The notes: generated by a model from the letters alone, not told the origin. Counted from the first letter of the stretch, positions 47,124-57,505 are shown. The stretch: DNA of 64,000 nt from Blastopirellula retiformator (GCF_007859755.1 NZ_SJPF01000007.1:21691-85690), one strand, 5' to 3'. A program made the numbers and translations.

Positions 47124-49889
47124 TTAGATGGCGTCACGGTCCCGTTGGAGTAATGCCAGAGGACGCATCCGTCCAATAGAAATCGCCGGCCAAACCGCGG
47201 CCAATGAGGACAAGGCGATGACGTATAGCAACCCAGTGGAGATCGCCAGCCAGGGGACGTTCAGATCAGGGTGCAATCCACCGAAGAAGCTGATGTGCTG
47301 AGCGATCCCGCAGCCGCACCAGCCGACCATGATGCCGAAGCCTAGACTTAGCAGGCAGGCGGCGATGCCGATCAGCGCTCCTTCAGCGATGATGGCGCGG
47401 ATGATCGCCGATTGTGTGATACCAATCGAACGGAGCACTCCCATCTCCCATTGTCGCGTTCGGACCGAGGCGAGGATGACGTTCAGCACGCCAAAGCCGG
47501 CGATGGCGACTGCTGCGATTGGCAATTGGCTCACCGCCCAGATCCAGCGGGCGGCGTTGGTTCGCGTCATTTCACGAATGGTCTCGACCGGCATGATTCG
47601 GACCTTCGCTTCTTCTTCGTTGCCGGGCTGTTCCACATGATGGGCGGCGTCGAAAATGTCTTGCGCCGCGGCGTTGACCTGTTCTGGGTCGTTTTCGGCA
47701 TTTGCAAAATTGAACCAAACGTGCGTTGCGGCCGGGAAATCAAAGTCGCGGGCGACATCGTCATATCCGGCGAACGCCATGGCGGCGGCGCGATGCGTGC
47801 GTGAGCGGAACCCGGTCAACTTCGTTTGCCAATGCCAGCCTGGTAGTCGGACGGCGCCAGCAATTTTGTATTTAACCGTGTTGGTGGAATTTTCGGGAGG
47901 AGCCAGTTCGACGCTGTCCCCTACGCTCAGACCGGTTTCGGTCAGAAAGTGATCCGGCACAATGCAAGCGCGCTCGGTCTGCATTTGCTGGACGGCCTCT
48001 TGCGGATCTCCGGCGACCCACTGGAGTGTGAAAAGCGGGGTGTCGCCGCCGAACGCCGGCCCTGGATCGACGCCGACCAACACCAGGTTGTCTTGGCGAA
48101 TCACGGTCGGCCGCTCAGCGCTGCCGGTGATATCTTCGACAAAGCGAGGTTGCTCGACGACGATCGGCAAACACTCCTGCGCATCAACGCCATCGATCTG
48201 AGCGATTTGAGGAACGCTTTCCAGCGGCAAGCCCCCGGCAGGAAACGCAATTATCGCATCGGGCGCCCAGGGCCCAACCAGAAAGCCATCCAGCATGGTG
48301 AAGCCCCAGACCTGGACGCTGATGAAGAGCCCCATACCGACCGCCAGCGAGACGGCTGCCGCCGTCGTCCGCCACAAGTGGCTGGTGATTTGACTGGCGA
48401 GCAGCTTGGCGTCGATTCGCAGCAACCAAGCCAAGAGCGGCCCGATCAGCCGATCGACCAGAAACACGACGACGGGAGCGATCAGGACGAATCCGAGCGC
48501 CGTGCTAATGGAGCCGACCCCAAAATAGCCCAGCACTTGCGTTTCGGCCGAGGGTGGAAAGCCAAACGTGATCATCGGATTCACGGCGATCAGCGCTAGG
48601 CCAAGCAGAATCAGCGGCATAGGGAGCGTCATTGGAACCAATTGCACCGCCAGCGCCATCGCGTCGACAGGCCGAACGCGTGTGGCTCGCCAAGCTGGAA
48701 TGATGGCCGCCAAGAAAGCGCCGCCAAAGGTCGCAGCGGCGGCAAGCGCTAAACTGTGCGTGCCGATGACCGCGCCGTGTCGCAGCACCCGCGGAAACGC
48801 CAGCGCGACGCCGTTCAGCAGCAACCAACTGACCACAAGTCCCGCCACAAAACCGATCGTCGCCAGCAGCAACGCTTCGGCGAAGATCAACATGCAGACC
48901 TGCCATCGCGTCAGCGCCACTGCCCGCAAAATCGCGAACTGTCGGACACGTTCCGAAACGCCCATGTTGACCGTGCCGAAAATAACGAGGAGCGCGACGA
49001 GGAGCGAAATGCCGGTACCTGCATACGACTGGATTCGCAGGTTGTCGGCCGCCGCACTTTCATCCAGCGCCTCTTCAATTTCATACGCTTCTTGAAACTG
49101 CACTGGCACGTCGAGTCGACTCAATTTCGGCCCCCAGCCGAAGCGAAACTTGTTGACGTCGGCTCCCTCCGCCATCGCGACTGCGAGAAAGCTGATCTCG
49201 GCAGGCTGGCCAAACATCTGCTGGCCGAGTTCGGTGGAGACAAAGACGTCGCCAGCGCTCGGCGTCAACATATTGGGCACGGCGTAGGTCCCTGCTCCCA
49301 AGGTAGGCGCTTTTAGCAAACCAACCACGCGCAGGTTCCAGGTCTCGTCATGGTGCGTGATCGTGATGACGTCGTCGATCGCCACCTCTAACCGCTGGGC
49401 GGTATCGGTACGAACAACCGCCTCGAGGGCGTCGGGATGCTGGCGATTGAGCCAACGCCCATCGACTTCAAATGGCGGACTGGCGGTGGAACTGCTGAGC
49501 ACCGCATATTCGGATCGAATGTTCGGCGGTCCTCCTTCGAGGCGGTCCGATTTGGGGGCGTTGGGATCGAACGGCTTGGCGTTTCCGCGCACAACAGTTC
49601 GCTTCAGCCACATCGGATCGGCTGAGGCGACCGCTGGATCGGCGCGCATCGCGTCGATCACCTCCTGGGGAACGGCGGTCGGTTCGGTGGTGGAGATAGG
49701 CGCGATCGAAAGTTCGTAATGCCCTAGCGCTACGTTGGCCCAATGATCGAACGACTGGAGCAGCGCGTCATAGCCCGCCGCCAGCCAAATCACCATGCAA
49801 CCCGCCGCCGCCGTCGCCAGAGTCGTCAGTACGACGCGTGTGGGATGTTCCCACAAGAAGGCGCTGGCCAGTTTCGCAACCTTTCTCAT
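47124..49889 (-). CDS. ABC transporter permease, double FtsX type (second pair)
   Basis: 921 residues. An N-terminal membrane helix (residues 15-35) leads to a large periplasmic domain, then FtsX-type membrane segments around 300-440, a second periplasmic domain and another FtsX block near the C-terminus (PIAAVAIAGFGVLNVILASV, LISLGFGIMVGW-like). The start overlaps the stop of the ATPase gene by 4 bases. Such LolE/MacB-like permeases act as mechanotransmitters extracting or exporting lipoproteins, peptides or siderophores rather than pumping through a channel. It is paralogous to the permease at 50691, so the operon arose by duplication of a pair. Confidence 0.88.
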   Translation of the reverse strand: MRKVAKLASAFLWEHPTRVVLTTLATAAAGCMVIWLAAGYDALLQSFDHWANVALGHYELSIAPISTTEPTAVPQEVIDAMRADPAVASADPMWLKRTVVRGNAKPFDPNAPKSDRLEGGPPNIRSEYAVLSSSTASPPFEVDGRWLNRQHPDALEAVVRTDTAQRLEVAIDDVITITHHDETWNLRVVGLLKAPTLGAGTYAVPNMLTPSAGDVFVSTELGQQMFGQPAEISFLAVAMAEGADVNKFRFGWGPKLSRLDVPVQFQEAYEIEEALDESAAADNLRIQSYAGTGISLLVALLVIFGTVNMGVSERVRQFAILRAVALTRWQVCMLIFAEALLLATIGFVAGLVVSWLLLNGVALAFPRVLRHGAVIGTHSLALAAAATFGGAFLAAIIPAWRATRVRPVDAMALAVQLVPMTLPMPLILLGLALIAVNPMITFGFPPSAETQVLGYFGVGSISTALGFVLIAPVVVFLVDRLIGPLLAWLLRIDAKLLASQITSHLWRTTAAAVSLAVGMGLFISVQVWGFTMLDGFLVGPWAPDAIIAFPAGGLPLESVPQIAQIDGVDAQECLPIVVEQPRFVEDITGSAERPTVIRQDNLVLVGVDPGPAFGGDTPLFTLQWVAGDPQEAVQQMQTERACIVPDHFLTETGLSVGDSVELAPPENSTNTVKYKIAGAVRLPGWHWQTKLTGFRSRTHRAAAMAFAGYDDVARDFDFPAATHVWFNFANAENDPEQVNAAAQDIFDAAHHVEQPGNEEEAKVRIMPVETIREMTRTNAARWIWAVSQLPIAAVAIAGFGVLNVILASVRTRQWEMGVLRSIGITQSAIIRAIIAEGALIGIAACLLSLGFGIMVGWCGCGIAQHISFFGGLHPDLNVPWLAISTGLLYVIALSSLAAVWPAISIGRMRPLALLQRDRDAI

Positions 49890-50644
49890 CGGTTCGCCTC
49901 GGAGACCGGCGCAAGGGCGAACTGATATCGGGCCGCCAGATCCTGAGGATCACGCTGGTCGGAAGGAGCAAACTCGGTCAGATTAGCGCCATCCTTCAGC
50001 ACGACGACGCGATCGGCCCACATCGCCACATGCGGCTCGTGCGTGACGATAGCGATCGTCCGCCCTTGTTCGTCGCAAAGCTCGCGCAATAAACGGCAAA
50101 TTTCTTGCCCCGAAACGGAGTCGAGGCTTCCGGTCGGCTCATCCGCTAAGACGACGGCAGGATCGCAAACGAGCGCTCGGGCGATCGCGATCCGTTGCTG
50201 TTCACCGCCCGACAATGCGCCCGGTTTGTGCGTCCTGCGCTGGCGCATGCCGAGCCGATCGAGCAGGGCGTTCACCTTGGCCGTCAGTTCGGGACCGTCG
50301 ACCGCCGGCAAACGAATATTGTCTTCGGCAGATAGTGCGGGGATCAGGTTAAATGCCTGAAATACGAGCCCAATATGATCTCGCCGAAAACTCGTCAGCT
50401 GCACGTCCGATAGGGTCGCCAGATCGCGGCCATCGACCAGCACCTGACCGGCGTCAACATCGGTCAATCCCGCCATCACATGCAGCAAGGTGCTTTTGCC
50501 AGAGCCGGAGGCGCCCATGATGGCGATGAATTCGCCGGGGCGGATCGTTAGTTGCACGCCCCGCAGCGCTTCGATGACGTTGGATCCCTGTCGATATCGT
50601 TTGACGACGCCGTTGACTTTCAACGGCAGCTGTTCCGCGGACAT
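49886..50644 (-). CDS. ABC transporter ATP-binding protein (second pair)
   Basis: 252 residues of the LolD/MacB ATPase group: Walker [11 protein letters not shown]-loop FQAFNLIPAL, signature LSGGEQQR and Walker [14 protein letters not shown]-terminal extension of about 25 residues follows the H-loop region. It energises the permease whose gene overlaps its 3' end. The gap from permease 1 is 46 bp. Confidence 0.95.
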   Translation of the reverse strand: MSAEQLPLKVNGVVKRYRQGSNVIEALRGVQLTIRPGEFIAIMGASGSGKSTLLHVMAGLTDVDAGQVLVDGRDLATLSDVQLTSFRRDHIGLVFQAFNLIPALSAEDNIRLPAVDGPELTAKVNALLDRLGMRQRRTHKPGALSGGEQQRIAIARALVCDPAVVLADEPTGSLDSVSGQEICRLLRELCDEQGRTIAIVTHEPHVAMWADRVVVLKDGANLTEFAPSDQRDPQDLAARYQFALAPVSEANR

Positions 50645-50690
50645 AAGTTCGCTCGTTCCTCGAGTTCCGGAAAGTCGTTCGCCGGCCAGA

Positions 50691-53558
50691 CTACGTCGCA
50701 GCCCGCCCGGCTTGCAACAGCGTCAGCGGCTCCGTTCGGCCGGCGCTAATCGCCGGCCAGAGCGCGGCGATCGTACAGAGGACGAACGTCAATGCGTAGC
50801 CAAACCAGAGCGAAGTCCAAGGAATGATCAGCGATGTGGCGACTCCTTCAAACCAGGCATTGCTCACGTAACGCACTAATCCCAAGCAACTCCAGCCGAC
50901 GACGACGCCAAACGCCAGGCTCAGCAAACTGGCGACGGCCCCAATCAACAACGCCTCGGAGAGCACCAGCCGACTCAACCCAAATCGCTTCAGGCCAACA
51001 GCCCGCAATACGCCAAACTCCCAGCGACGAGCTCGGACCGACGCCGCGATCGTATTGACGATACCGAGCGATACGACGACTAAGGTAATCAACGGGAGCC
51101 AACCCATGGCGTTAATCGCCGCTCCGGCCCGCGATCGCATGCTGTCGCGGACATCCTTGATCGACGAAACCTGAACGGGACCGTCGCGTCCGCCTCTGCC
51201 ACGGCCTCTACCGGGTCCGCGTGCCGGAGGCCCCGCGGCCGCCGCAACTGGAGGTTGACGAGTCGATTCGCCTCTTGCTGCGGCTTCGCGGCCTGGTCCC
51301 GTTTCACCATTTGGTCGGCCGCCGCCACGCGAAGAAGCGACCAACGTTTGCAGTCGCTCCTGCAATTGTTCGGCCGTAACTCCCGACGCAACATTCAGCC
51401 AGAAAAACTCTCGATTCGGCAGCTTGAAATCGTCGCGCACTTGCCGCTCTGAAGCAAACGCCAGGCCCGCCGTCCGGACGGAATTGCGCCGGAGGCCAGT
51501 CGTCTTCGTAATCCAGTTCGAGCCAGGCATCGCCGCGATCCCCGCGATCTCGTATTCCACGGGATTGTCTGGATCGCTGGGTGGAATGAAGCCCACCTTG
51601 TCTCCAACGTTCAGCCCAGCCAATCGCTGAAACGTGTCGGGGAGAATGCAATAACGCCCCTGCTGCAGCTTCGCAATCGCCTCTTCACGGGTCCCCTGAA
51701 CGAACTCAAGCCGAAAGAGAGGGGAATCGCCGCCGAGTCCTGCCGCGGCATCGAGCCCAATCAAGCAAACGTTGTCCTGCCGAACGGCGGAATCCTTTTC
51801 CCGACTTTTCAGCGGATCGCCGACCAGCTTCGTTTGTTCGACGGCAACCGAAAGAAATTGATCCGCCAACACCCCTTCGGTCTGCCGCACTTTTTCGACC
51901 GTTTCGACCGGCAGTCCCGGATCGAACTTGACGATTACGTCCGGCGTCCAGCGCCCCGGTAAGAATCCGCTGAGCATCGACCACCCCCATACCTGCGTTG
52001 CGGTATACAGCCCCAGTCCCAGCATCAGCGAAGCGGCGATCCCCGCACTACGCCACATATTGGCGCTCAATTGCGTTTGCACCAGGTTGTTCTGAAGTCG
52101 CATCACCGTCGCTACGACCGGGCTAAATATTTTCTCGACGACCAATACAAACAGCGGTGCGAGCAAGATGAATCCCACAATCGTCGCCGGCGCTCCTACC
52201 AAGAGGACCAAAGCGAAACGCAGCGTTTCGGGTAGCCCTGGCAAATAAACCAACAGCGGATTGATCGCAATCAAGAGTAGGCTCACCAGGCCAATCGCGC
52301 CATACGAGCGGAATCCGCCTGGTGCGACTTGCAGCGGCGCCATCGCTTCGAGCGGACTGATGCGCGTCGCTTTCCAGATCGGGAAGATCGACGCTAACAA
52401 CGCCCCAAACAGCGAACAGCAGCCAGTCAGCAAGACGCTTGCTCCCCCCAGCGCTACGCCATCGGGAAACAACTGCGGCGTCGCGCTGGCAAGCGCCTGG
52501 AGTAGGAGCCAACCGCCAAGCAATCCTCCCAGCCAGCCGAACAGCGCCAGCGCCAGCGCTTCGGTCACGACCAGCGACGCCACTTGCATGCGGCGTAGAC
52601 CGACGGCCCGTAATACCGCCAATTGCCGGGCACGTTCGTTCACGCCCATACTGAGCGTGGTGAAGATGATGAACGCGGACGCGAGAATCGACAGCGCCGT
52701 GACGAAGTACGCCTGCTTGCGAGCCCCTTCCGCCTCAAACCCACCGGCGATTTTCGCTTGGATATCGGCAGGCCGCAGTAATTCGGCATTATCGGCGACG
52801 GAGGCCACTTTTTGCTCCAACTTGTCCATTTTCAGCGCGGCGTCCAGGCGAAGCTCGGCCAGGTTGATCGCAGGCGCCGATCCGGTCAACGGCTCAACGG
52901 CGCTCATCGGAATATAGGTCGCTAATGAAGCCGGGCCGCGATTCGTGCCACCGGGGGCGCCTCCTTTGGTGCGCATCATCGCGAACTCGACGTCATCCAC
53001 TTGCTCAACGACGCCAACAACGGTGAAAGAGGACGGCCGCTTCTCTTTGTCGACGATCTCAATCGAGTCGCCCGGCCGAACTGTGAGCGTCTTGGCGATG
53101 CCGCTGCTGATGACCGCTTCGTCCGTAGCGTCCTCCTTCAGCCAGCGACCGTCCGACAGTTCGTAACGCGGTTCCAGCGAGTTCGTACCAACGATCGTCG
53201 GTCCCATCCGCCCCATGCCGCGTCCCGGCGGGCCAGCGCCTTCCGGCGGCGGACCAACGCGGCGAATCGACATCCGAAACTGGGCGACCGGGTTGACGGC
53301 AGCGATCATTCGATCGTTTTCGAGGGCGGTCAACAATTCGGGCGAGAGTTGATCGTCTAGTTCTGTGGGAATGACGAAGACTTCGTAGGCGCCGACGAAA
53401 TTGGCGGTCTGATCTTCGAACTTGGAGGCGATTTTTTCGTACGCGGAAACGACCCACAGCACGACGCCGATCGCGGCGATCATCGCCGTCAGCGTCAACG
53501 CCAAGCGAACCTTTTGCTGGCGCGCATGCGCGAGAAACAAGCGGAGAATTAAGCTCAT
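50691..53558 (-). CDS. ABC transporter permease, double FtsX type (first pair), with Gly/Arg-rich insert
   Basis: 955 residues with the same layout as the permease at 47124: N-terminal helix, periplasmic domain, FtsX block, second periplasmic domain, second FtsX block (LPLITLVVVSLGIVNTIAAS). Two low-complexity inserts distinguish it: a Pro/Gly/Arg stretch near residue 100 (GAGPPGRGMGRMG) and a longer Gly/Arg/Pro-rich segment around 740-795 containing PARGPGRGRGRGGRDG, both in the predicted periplasmic parts. The start overlaps the stop of its ATPase gene by 4 bases. Confidence 0.88.
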   Translation of the reverse strand: MSLILRLFLAHARQQKVRLALTLTAMIAAIGVVLWVVSAYEKIASKFEDQTANFVGAYEVFVIPTELDDQLSPELLTALENDRMIAAVNPVAQFRMSIRRVGPPPEGAGPPGRGMGRMGPTIVGTNSLEPRYELSDGRWLKEDATDEAVISSGIAKTLTVRPGDSIEIVDKEKRPSSFTVVGVVEQVDDVEFAMMRTKGGAPGGTNRGPASLATYIPMSAVEPLTGSAPAINLAELRLDAALKMDKLEQKVASVADNAELLRPADIQAKIAGGFEAEGARKQAYFVTALSILASAFIIFTTLSMGVNERARQLAVLRAVGLRRMQVASLVVTEALALALFGWLGGLLGGWLLLQALASATPQLFPDGVALGGASVLLTGCCSLFGALLASIFPIWKATRISPLEAMAPLQVAPGGFRSYGAIGLVSLLLIAINPLLVYLPGLPETLRFALVLLVGAPATIVGFILLAPLFVLVVEKIFSPVVATVMRLQNNLVQTQLSANMWRSAGIAASLMLGLGLYTATQVWGWSMLSGFLPGRWTPDVIVKFDPGLPVETVEKVRQTEGVLADQFLSVAVEQTKLVGDPLKSREKDSAVRQDNVCLIGLDAAAGLGGDSPLFRLEFVQGTREEAIAKLQQGRYCILPDTFQRLAGLNVGDKVGFIPPSDPDNPVEYEIAGIAAMPGSNWITKTTGLRRNSVRTAGLAFASERQVRDDFKLPNREFFWLNVASGVTAEQLQERLQTLVASSRGGGRPNGETGPGREAAARGESTRQPPVAAAAGPPARGPGRGRGRGGRDGPVQVSSIKDVRDSMRSRAGAAINAMGWLPLITLVVVSLGIVNTIAASVRARRWEFGVLRAVGLKRFGLSRLVLSEALLIGAVASLLSLAFGVVVGWSCLGLVRYVSNAWFEGVATSLIIPWTSLWFGYALTFVLCTIAALWPAISAGRTEPLTLLQAGRAAT

Positions 53559-54358
53559 GTTGCGTTCGCCAGGGAAGAACCGGAGACAATATCTTGATAG
53601 CGGGCGGCCAACTCATGCGGGTCTTGCGTCCCCTCGGCCAACCATTCGGCGCCAATCGCACCATCCTTCATGATCACGACCCGCCCCGCCCAAGCGGCGA
53701 CGGCAGGCTCATGCGTAACGACGACGATTGTCCGACCTTCTTTCTCGTTCAGTTCCTTCAGCAACTCGCATATCGCGCGGCCGTTGGCCGAGTCGAGACT
53801 TCCGGTCGGTTCGTCCGCCATGACGATCGCCGGATCGGTGATCAAGGCTCGAGCGATCGCGACGCGCTGTTGTTCGCCACCGCTCATCGCATCGGGACGA
53901 TGCGCCAACCGCTGCCCCAGTCCGAGGCGATCTAAGAGAGCAACCGCTTGATCTCGCGTCTTACCGCTGGCCGAGGCGCCGCCAGCCATGAGCGGCAACA
54001 TCACATTCTCAATCGCAGTCAACGCTGGGATTAGATTGAACTGCTGGAAGACGAGTCCAATTCGGCGGCGGCGAAAATCGGTTAACTTGGCGTCGGGCAG
54101 GGACGAAAGTCGCTCCCCTTCCACGAAGACCTCTCCCGAATCGGGGCGAGTCAATCCGCCCATCACGTGCAACAGCGTACTCTTGCCCGAGCCGCTGGCG
54201 CCCATAATCGCGGTGAACTCTCCTTGCGGAACTTCGAGCGTCACCCCATTCAAAGCAGTGACGCTGCTAGTCCCCTGGCGAAACGTCTTAACGAGCTGGG
54301 ACGTGCGGAGCGGCACGTTGCTCAAGCTTGGTTCCGCTGCTGTAGTACTTTCCGACAT
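53555..54358 (-). CDS. ABC transporter ATP-binding protein (first pair)
   Basis: 267 residues from Met 54358, preceded by GGAAAG; the longer frame to 54418 would overlap the neighbouring gene. Walker [20 protein letters not shown], signature MSGGEQQR and [11 protein letters not shown] are all complete. It is closely similar to the ATPase at 49886, and the two ATPase/permease pairs form one four-gene unit with 4-base overlaps within pairs. Confidence 0.94.
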   Translation of the reverse strand: MSESTTAAEPSLSNVPLRTSQLVKTFRQGTSSVTALNGVTLEVPQGEFTAIMGASGSGKSTLLHVMGGLTRPDSGEVFVEGERLSSLPDAKLTDFRRRRIGLVFQQFNLIPALTAIENVMLPLMAGGASASGKTRDQAVALLDRLGLGQRLAHRPDAMSGGEQQRVAIARALITDPAIVMADEPTGSLDSANGRAICELLKELNEKEGRTIVVVTHEPAVAAWAGRVVIMKDGAIGAEWLAEGTQDPHELAARYQDIVSGSSLANAT

Positions 54359-54414
54359 CTTTCCAATCCCAAGAATTGTAAGCGCAGATTGCAAGAATTC
54401 ACTCGACGCTACGG

Positions 54415-55332
54415 TCAAGTGATTACCTCTTGTCCGTCACGCGTATGCATCGCCATCACCATGTCGACGTCGGTCGTTTCTGGCAAGAATCGAACGCTGC
54501 CGTCGCAAAGTCCCACGTTGGCGCCACCAGAGTGAAAGCTGTAGACGCCCATCTTGTTGGCGCAGTTGATGACGCATGTGTAGAAGGTTTCGGAACCCGA
54601 CGTGTCGACTTGCTCTTGCGTTCCATCGGGTGAGTAGCTGTAGAGCCGCAGCGCTTGCGGTCCGGCCCAACAAGACCAACCTGGCTGAGTGGCTTGCACG
54701 CCCGATTGAATCTCTCGCTTGTAGTAAAGTTGCGGACGCGCCGCCACTTCCCCCGGCAGCACCGTGTTGGAGAGTCGATCGGTGAAATTCGCCAAGCGGG
54801 TCGCCTTGTTCGAGTCGAAGCCAGCGTTGGCGACATCGCCTTGCGAGTTGCGGATCGTTTGCAAGCGGACGTAATCGTCCCCCGGAGCGCCAGTCGCTCC
54901 ATACCCATTCGGAAACTCACGTTCGCCATTAGGCGTCGACGGGCAGATGAACATCTGGACCTTCGTGTTGATCGCAACGGCATTGTCCGTGGCAAAGAAG
55001 GGTTGATTGTGATCATACAAATCGTTGAGATTTCCCTGCTCGATATCGGGCAAGATCGCCGTCGGCCAACCCGAGTGGACGGCATTGCCAACTGCGGTTC
55101 CGCTTGGCAGCGTCGCGGGCCCCGTAATTCGGGCTTGGGGGAAACCCTTCTGAACGTCGGCGTAGTTGTGGAACGCGATTCCGATCTGTTTCAGATTGTT
55201 CGTACATTGCATCCGCCGAGCCGCTTCGCGGGCTTGCTGGACAGCGGGCAAGAGCAACCCGATCAATACTCCGATGATCGCGATTACCACCAGCAATTCG
55301 ACCAAAGTATAACCGTACCGCTTACTTGCCAT
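54415..55332 (-). CDS. DUF1559 pseudopilin-like protein 1
   Basis: 305 residues from Met 55332. The type IV pilin-like N-terminus ([20 protein letters not shown]) is preceded by a short basic leader that a prepilin peptidase would cut before the aromatic residue. The DUF1559 body has [15 protein letters not shown] and a C-terminal H-x-G-G-AN motif ([18 protein letters not shown]). DUF1559 proteins are extremely numerous in planctomycetes and thought to be surface pseudopilins. It is 56 bp upstream of the ABC genes on the same strand. Confidence 0.93.
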   Translation of the reverse strand: MASKRYGYTLVELLVVIAIIGVLIGLLLPAVQQAREAARRMQCTNNLKQIGIAFHNYADVQKGFPQARITGPATLPSGTAVGNAVHSGWPTAILPDIEQGNLNDLYDHNQPFFATDNAVAINTKVQMFICPSTPNGEREFPNGYGATGAPGDDYVRLQTIRNSQGDVANAGFDSNKATRLANFTDRLSNTVLPGEVAARPQLYYKREIQSGVQATQPGWSCWAGPQALRLYSYSPDGTQEQVDTSGSETFYTCVINCANKMGVYSFHSGGANVGLCDGSVRFLPETTDVDMVMAMHTRDGQEVIT

Positions 55333-55592
55333 CCTGTCCCTCAAACCCTCGAAACGGGGGGCCGTTTCCAATGATCGCTGTAGTCGAGCGAGCCTCATCA
55401 GCGAGCAATCGTTAGTTAGCAAGCAAAGAACGTGCCACAGTGAAGAATTCGCGGTCGACAGGAAAATCACAATTGCAATGACGTTGGAGTTCGGAATCGC
55501 GTCGCCCTGGTCGACATGCCTGTCGTTTAATATCACAAGACAACGGGGCGCCCCGCTCATTCGGTGCGGGCTGAATCGTCAATCGTGGTGCG

Positions 55593-57245
55593 TTACTTCT
55601 GGGATGACCCGTCGTCGCCATTAGGACGAAGGATGTCGCTCAATCCCTGGGGGAGATTGTAGCGCCAGTAGAAGTAGCCGTGACCGCCTGGGAACTCTCG
55701 AAACTGGACGGAACGCCCCTTGGCCTCCAACACGTCGCGCAAGTGTTTGGTGGTCGTCAAAATGCTGCCGATCCGATCGTTCGACTCAAACGAGCCTGCC
55801 TCGAGAAAGTAGTTCACGTCGCCAACCTGAGCGGTCACATACTCTCGCGTCAGCCACTCGGCAGGTCGCTTTGTCGGGGGAGCTTTCAACGCGTTCGGCG
55901 CCCACCAGAACGAACCTGATTGACTGTAGACACTGCCGAACAACTCTGGATGTTGCAGTCCAAGATAGGCGGCGGCCAACCCGCCATAGCTGGCTCCGGC
56001 GACAACTGTGTGTTGGCGATCCGCCTGCAAACCATGCTCTTTCGCCCACGGCATCACTTCTTCCGCGATGAACTGCGCGAATTTTGGATTGCAGGGCAAC
56101 TCACTCGATCGACTTTGGGGCGATGGGTTACTGATCAAGATTGCCGCCGTCGGGCGAATCTCGCCAGCGGCAAGCAAATTGTCGAGAATCGCGTCGATCC
56201 CAACTTCCTGCAGGTAGACGTCGCCATCGAAGAATACGGCCAGTCCATTCCCCGTTGCCTGCGGGTCATAGCTGGCCGAGCGATAAAGATAGATGTCGCG
56301 CGTGTTGCCTAGGATCTTGCTCTCGAAGCGATGACGCTCGGTCTTTCCAGCGGGCACGTCGTCTCGTCGCTTCAGCCAAGGGGCTTTCGGTGCGTCGGGC
56401 AGTTCCACCACCGAGCTGCCGGCATAGACGTCGATATTGTCCGCGGGAAACGCCAGCGGATTGAGAGGATCACGCTGCGCCGTCGCCAGGATCGCGCGAC
56501 GTCGCTCCCATTCGGAACCTGGGAGTTCAGGCACATCCGGCGCCAGTCGGTAGTCAATGCGCGCGGCGGACGGTACGCGGTAACTGCCATACCAAACGTC
56601 CGAGTCGCCCAAGCGTTTCAGGTTGTCGTGATCCCCCGATGGTGCGCCAAACAACCGCACGTTGCGCTTCGCCCCGCGGTAGAGGAACGTCACAAGCGCC
56701 TCATTGCTGGCCAGCGGAGGAACCACCTCACCCGTTTCCACAAGCGGCGTTCCCTCTTGCTCCAGCTCTTTCCAAAACGAATCGGTCGTTCCACCTGCGG
56801 AGAGCTTCTGCTGAAGCTGTCGCAAGCGTGGACTCTCCAAAACAGTCGGCGGCGCCACCTGATCTTTTGCCGCAATGATCGCGTCGACAGTCAACGCGAA
56901 CTTGCCGCCATCTTCCGCCACAATTTGCAGCGCGTAGGGTCCGGCGTCGCCAACGACGAACATAAACGGAAAATTCGGTCCCTGGCCGTCAACCAGACAG
57001 CGAACGTCCCGCCTTTCGCGATCCAACAACTTTAGCCGTACGCCCGAGCCGGCCAAGGCGCCACGGACAAAGTCCCCCGCCGCGGCCGGAAGCGCAAACG
57101 TCACGACTTGCTTGGCTTGAAGTTCGCCTTCGCGCTTTTCTCCCACGAGAAGCGGAGAAGATTGGCCCGTCTCCTTCGCATTGAGGCTTAAGTGGCCAAA
57201 CAGAAGCAGGAAGGAGACGAATGCGACGTAAGAGCGTGGTGACAT
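55593..57245 (-). CDS. Secreted enterochelin esterase-like protein
   Basis: 550 residues with a signal peptide (VAFVSFLLLFGHLSLNA). A beta-rich N-terminal region (about 30-300) contains an enterochelin-esterase N-domain-like part (VTFLYRGAKRNVRLFG). The alpha/beta-hydrolase domain has nucleophile elbow GASYGG (Ser419), followed by YSQSGSFWW and a His in FPGGHGYFYWRY near 521. Fes/IroE enzymes hydrolyse ferric catecholate siderophores to release iron. The export signal suggests action in the periplasm. It lies in the same strand block as PepSY and ABC genes. Confidence 0.88.
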   Translation of the reverse strand: MSPRSYVAFVSFLLLFGHLSLNAKETGQSSPLLVGEKREGELQAKQVVTFALPAAAGDFVRGALAGSGVRLKLLDRERRDVRCLVDGQGPNFPFMFVVGDAGPYALQIVAEDGGKFALTVDAIIAAKDQVAPPTVLESPRLRQLQQKLSAGGTTDSFWKELEQEGTPLVETGEVVPPLASNEALVTFLYRGAKRNVRLFGAPSGDHDNLKRLGDSDVWYGSYRVPSAARIDYRLAPDVPELPGSEWERRRAILATAQRDPLNPLAFPADNIDVYAGSSVVELPDAPKAPWLKRRDDVPAGKTERHRFESKILGNTRDIYLYRSASYDPQATGNGLAVFFDGDVYLQEVGIDAILDNLLAAGEIRPTAAILISNPSPQSRSSELPCNPKFAQFIAEEVMPWAKEHGLQADRQHTVVAGASYGGLAAAYLGLQHPELFGSVYSQSGSFWWAPNALKAPPTKRPAEWLTREYVTAQVGDVNYFLEAGSFESNDRIGSILTTTKHLRDVLEAKGRSVQFREFPGGHGYFYWRYNLPQGLSDILRPNGDDGSSQK

Positions 57246-57347
57246 GGTTCGGTCGTCTTGGCGATGGAGAGAGTCTCGTCCTAAGGAGTTGGAGCCGTGC
57301 GGCGCCGCACGGCTCCAATAGAAAACAGGTCGGTCGTTGGGGCGCCC

Positions 57348-57505
57348 TTAGCAGTCCGTTGATTTTCTCGACGGACTGCGTGATCGCAGGGATGCGATCC
57401 CAAAATAGCGACGTAAGTCGTTATTTTGCGAGCCGCGAAGAGCTACGCTCCGAGCCTGGCGAGGTTGGAAAATGCCACGAGGGCATTTTCCAACAGGCAG
57501 TTAGC
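57348..57505 (-). repeat. Multi-hairpin dispersed repeat, copy 4 (reference copy)
   Basis: Full-length, 158 bp. Hairpins from left to right: CAGTCCGT/ACGGACTG at 57352-57378; GATCGCA/TGCGATC with GGGA loop at 57382-57399; AAAATAGCGAC/GTCGTTATTTT with GTAA loop at 57402-57427; and TTGGAAAATGCC/GGCATTTTCCAA at 57465-57493. The element's terminal GTTAGC supplies the TAA stop of the DUF1559 gene that follows. It lies in the 255-bp gap before the esterase gene. Confidence 0.92.
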
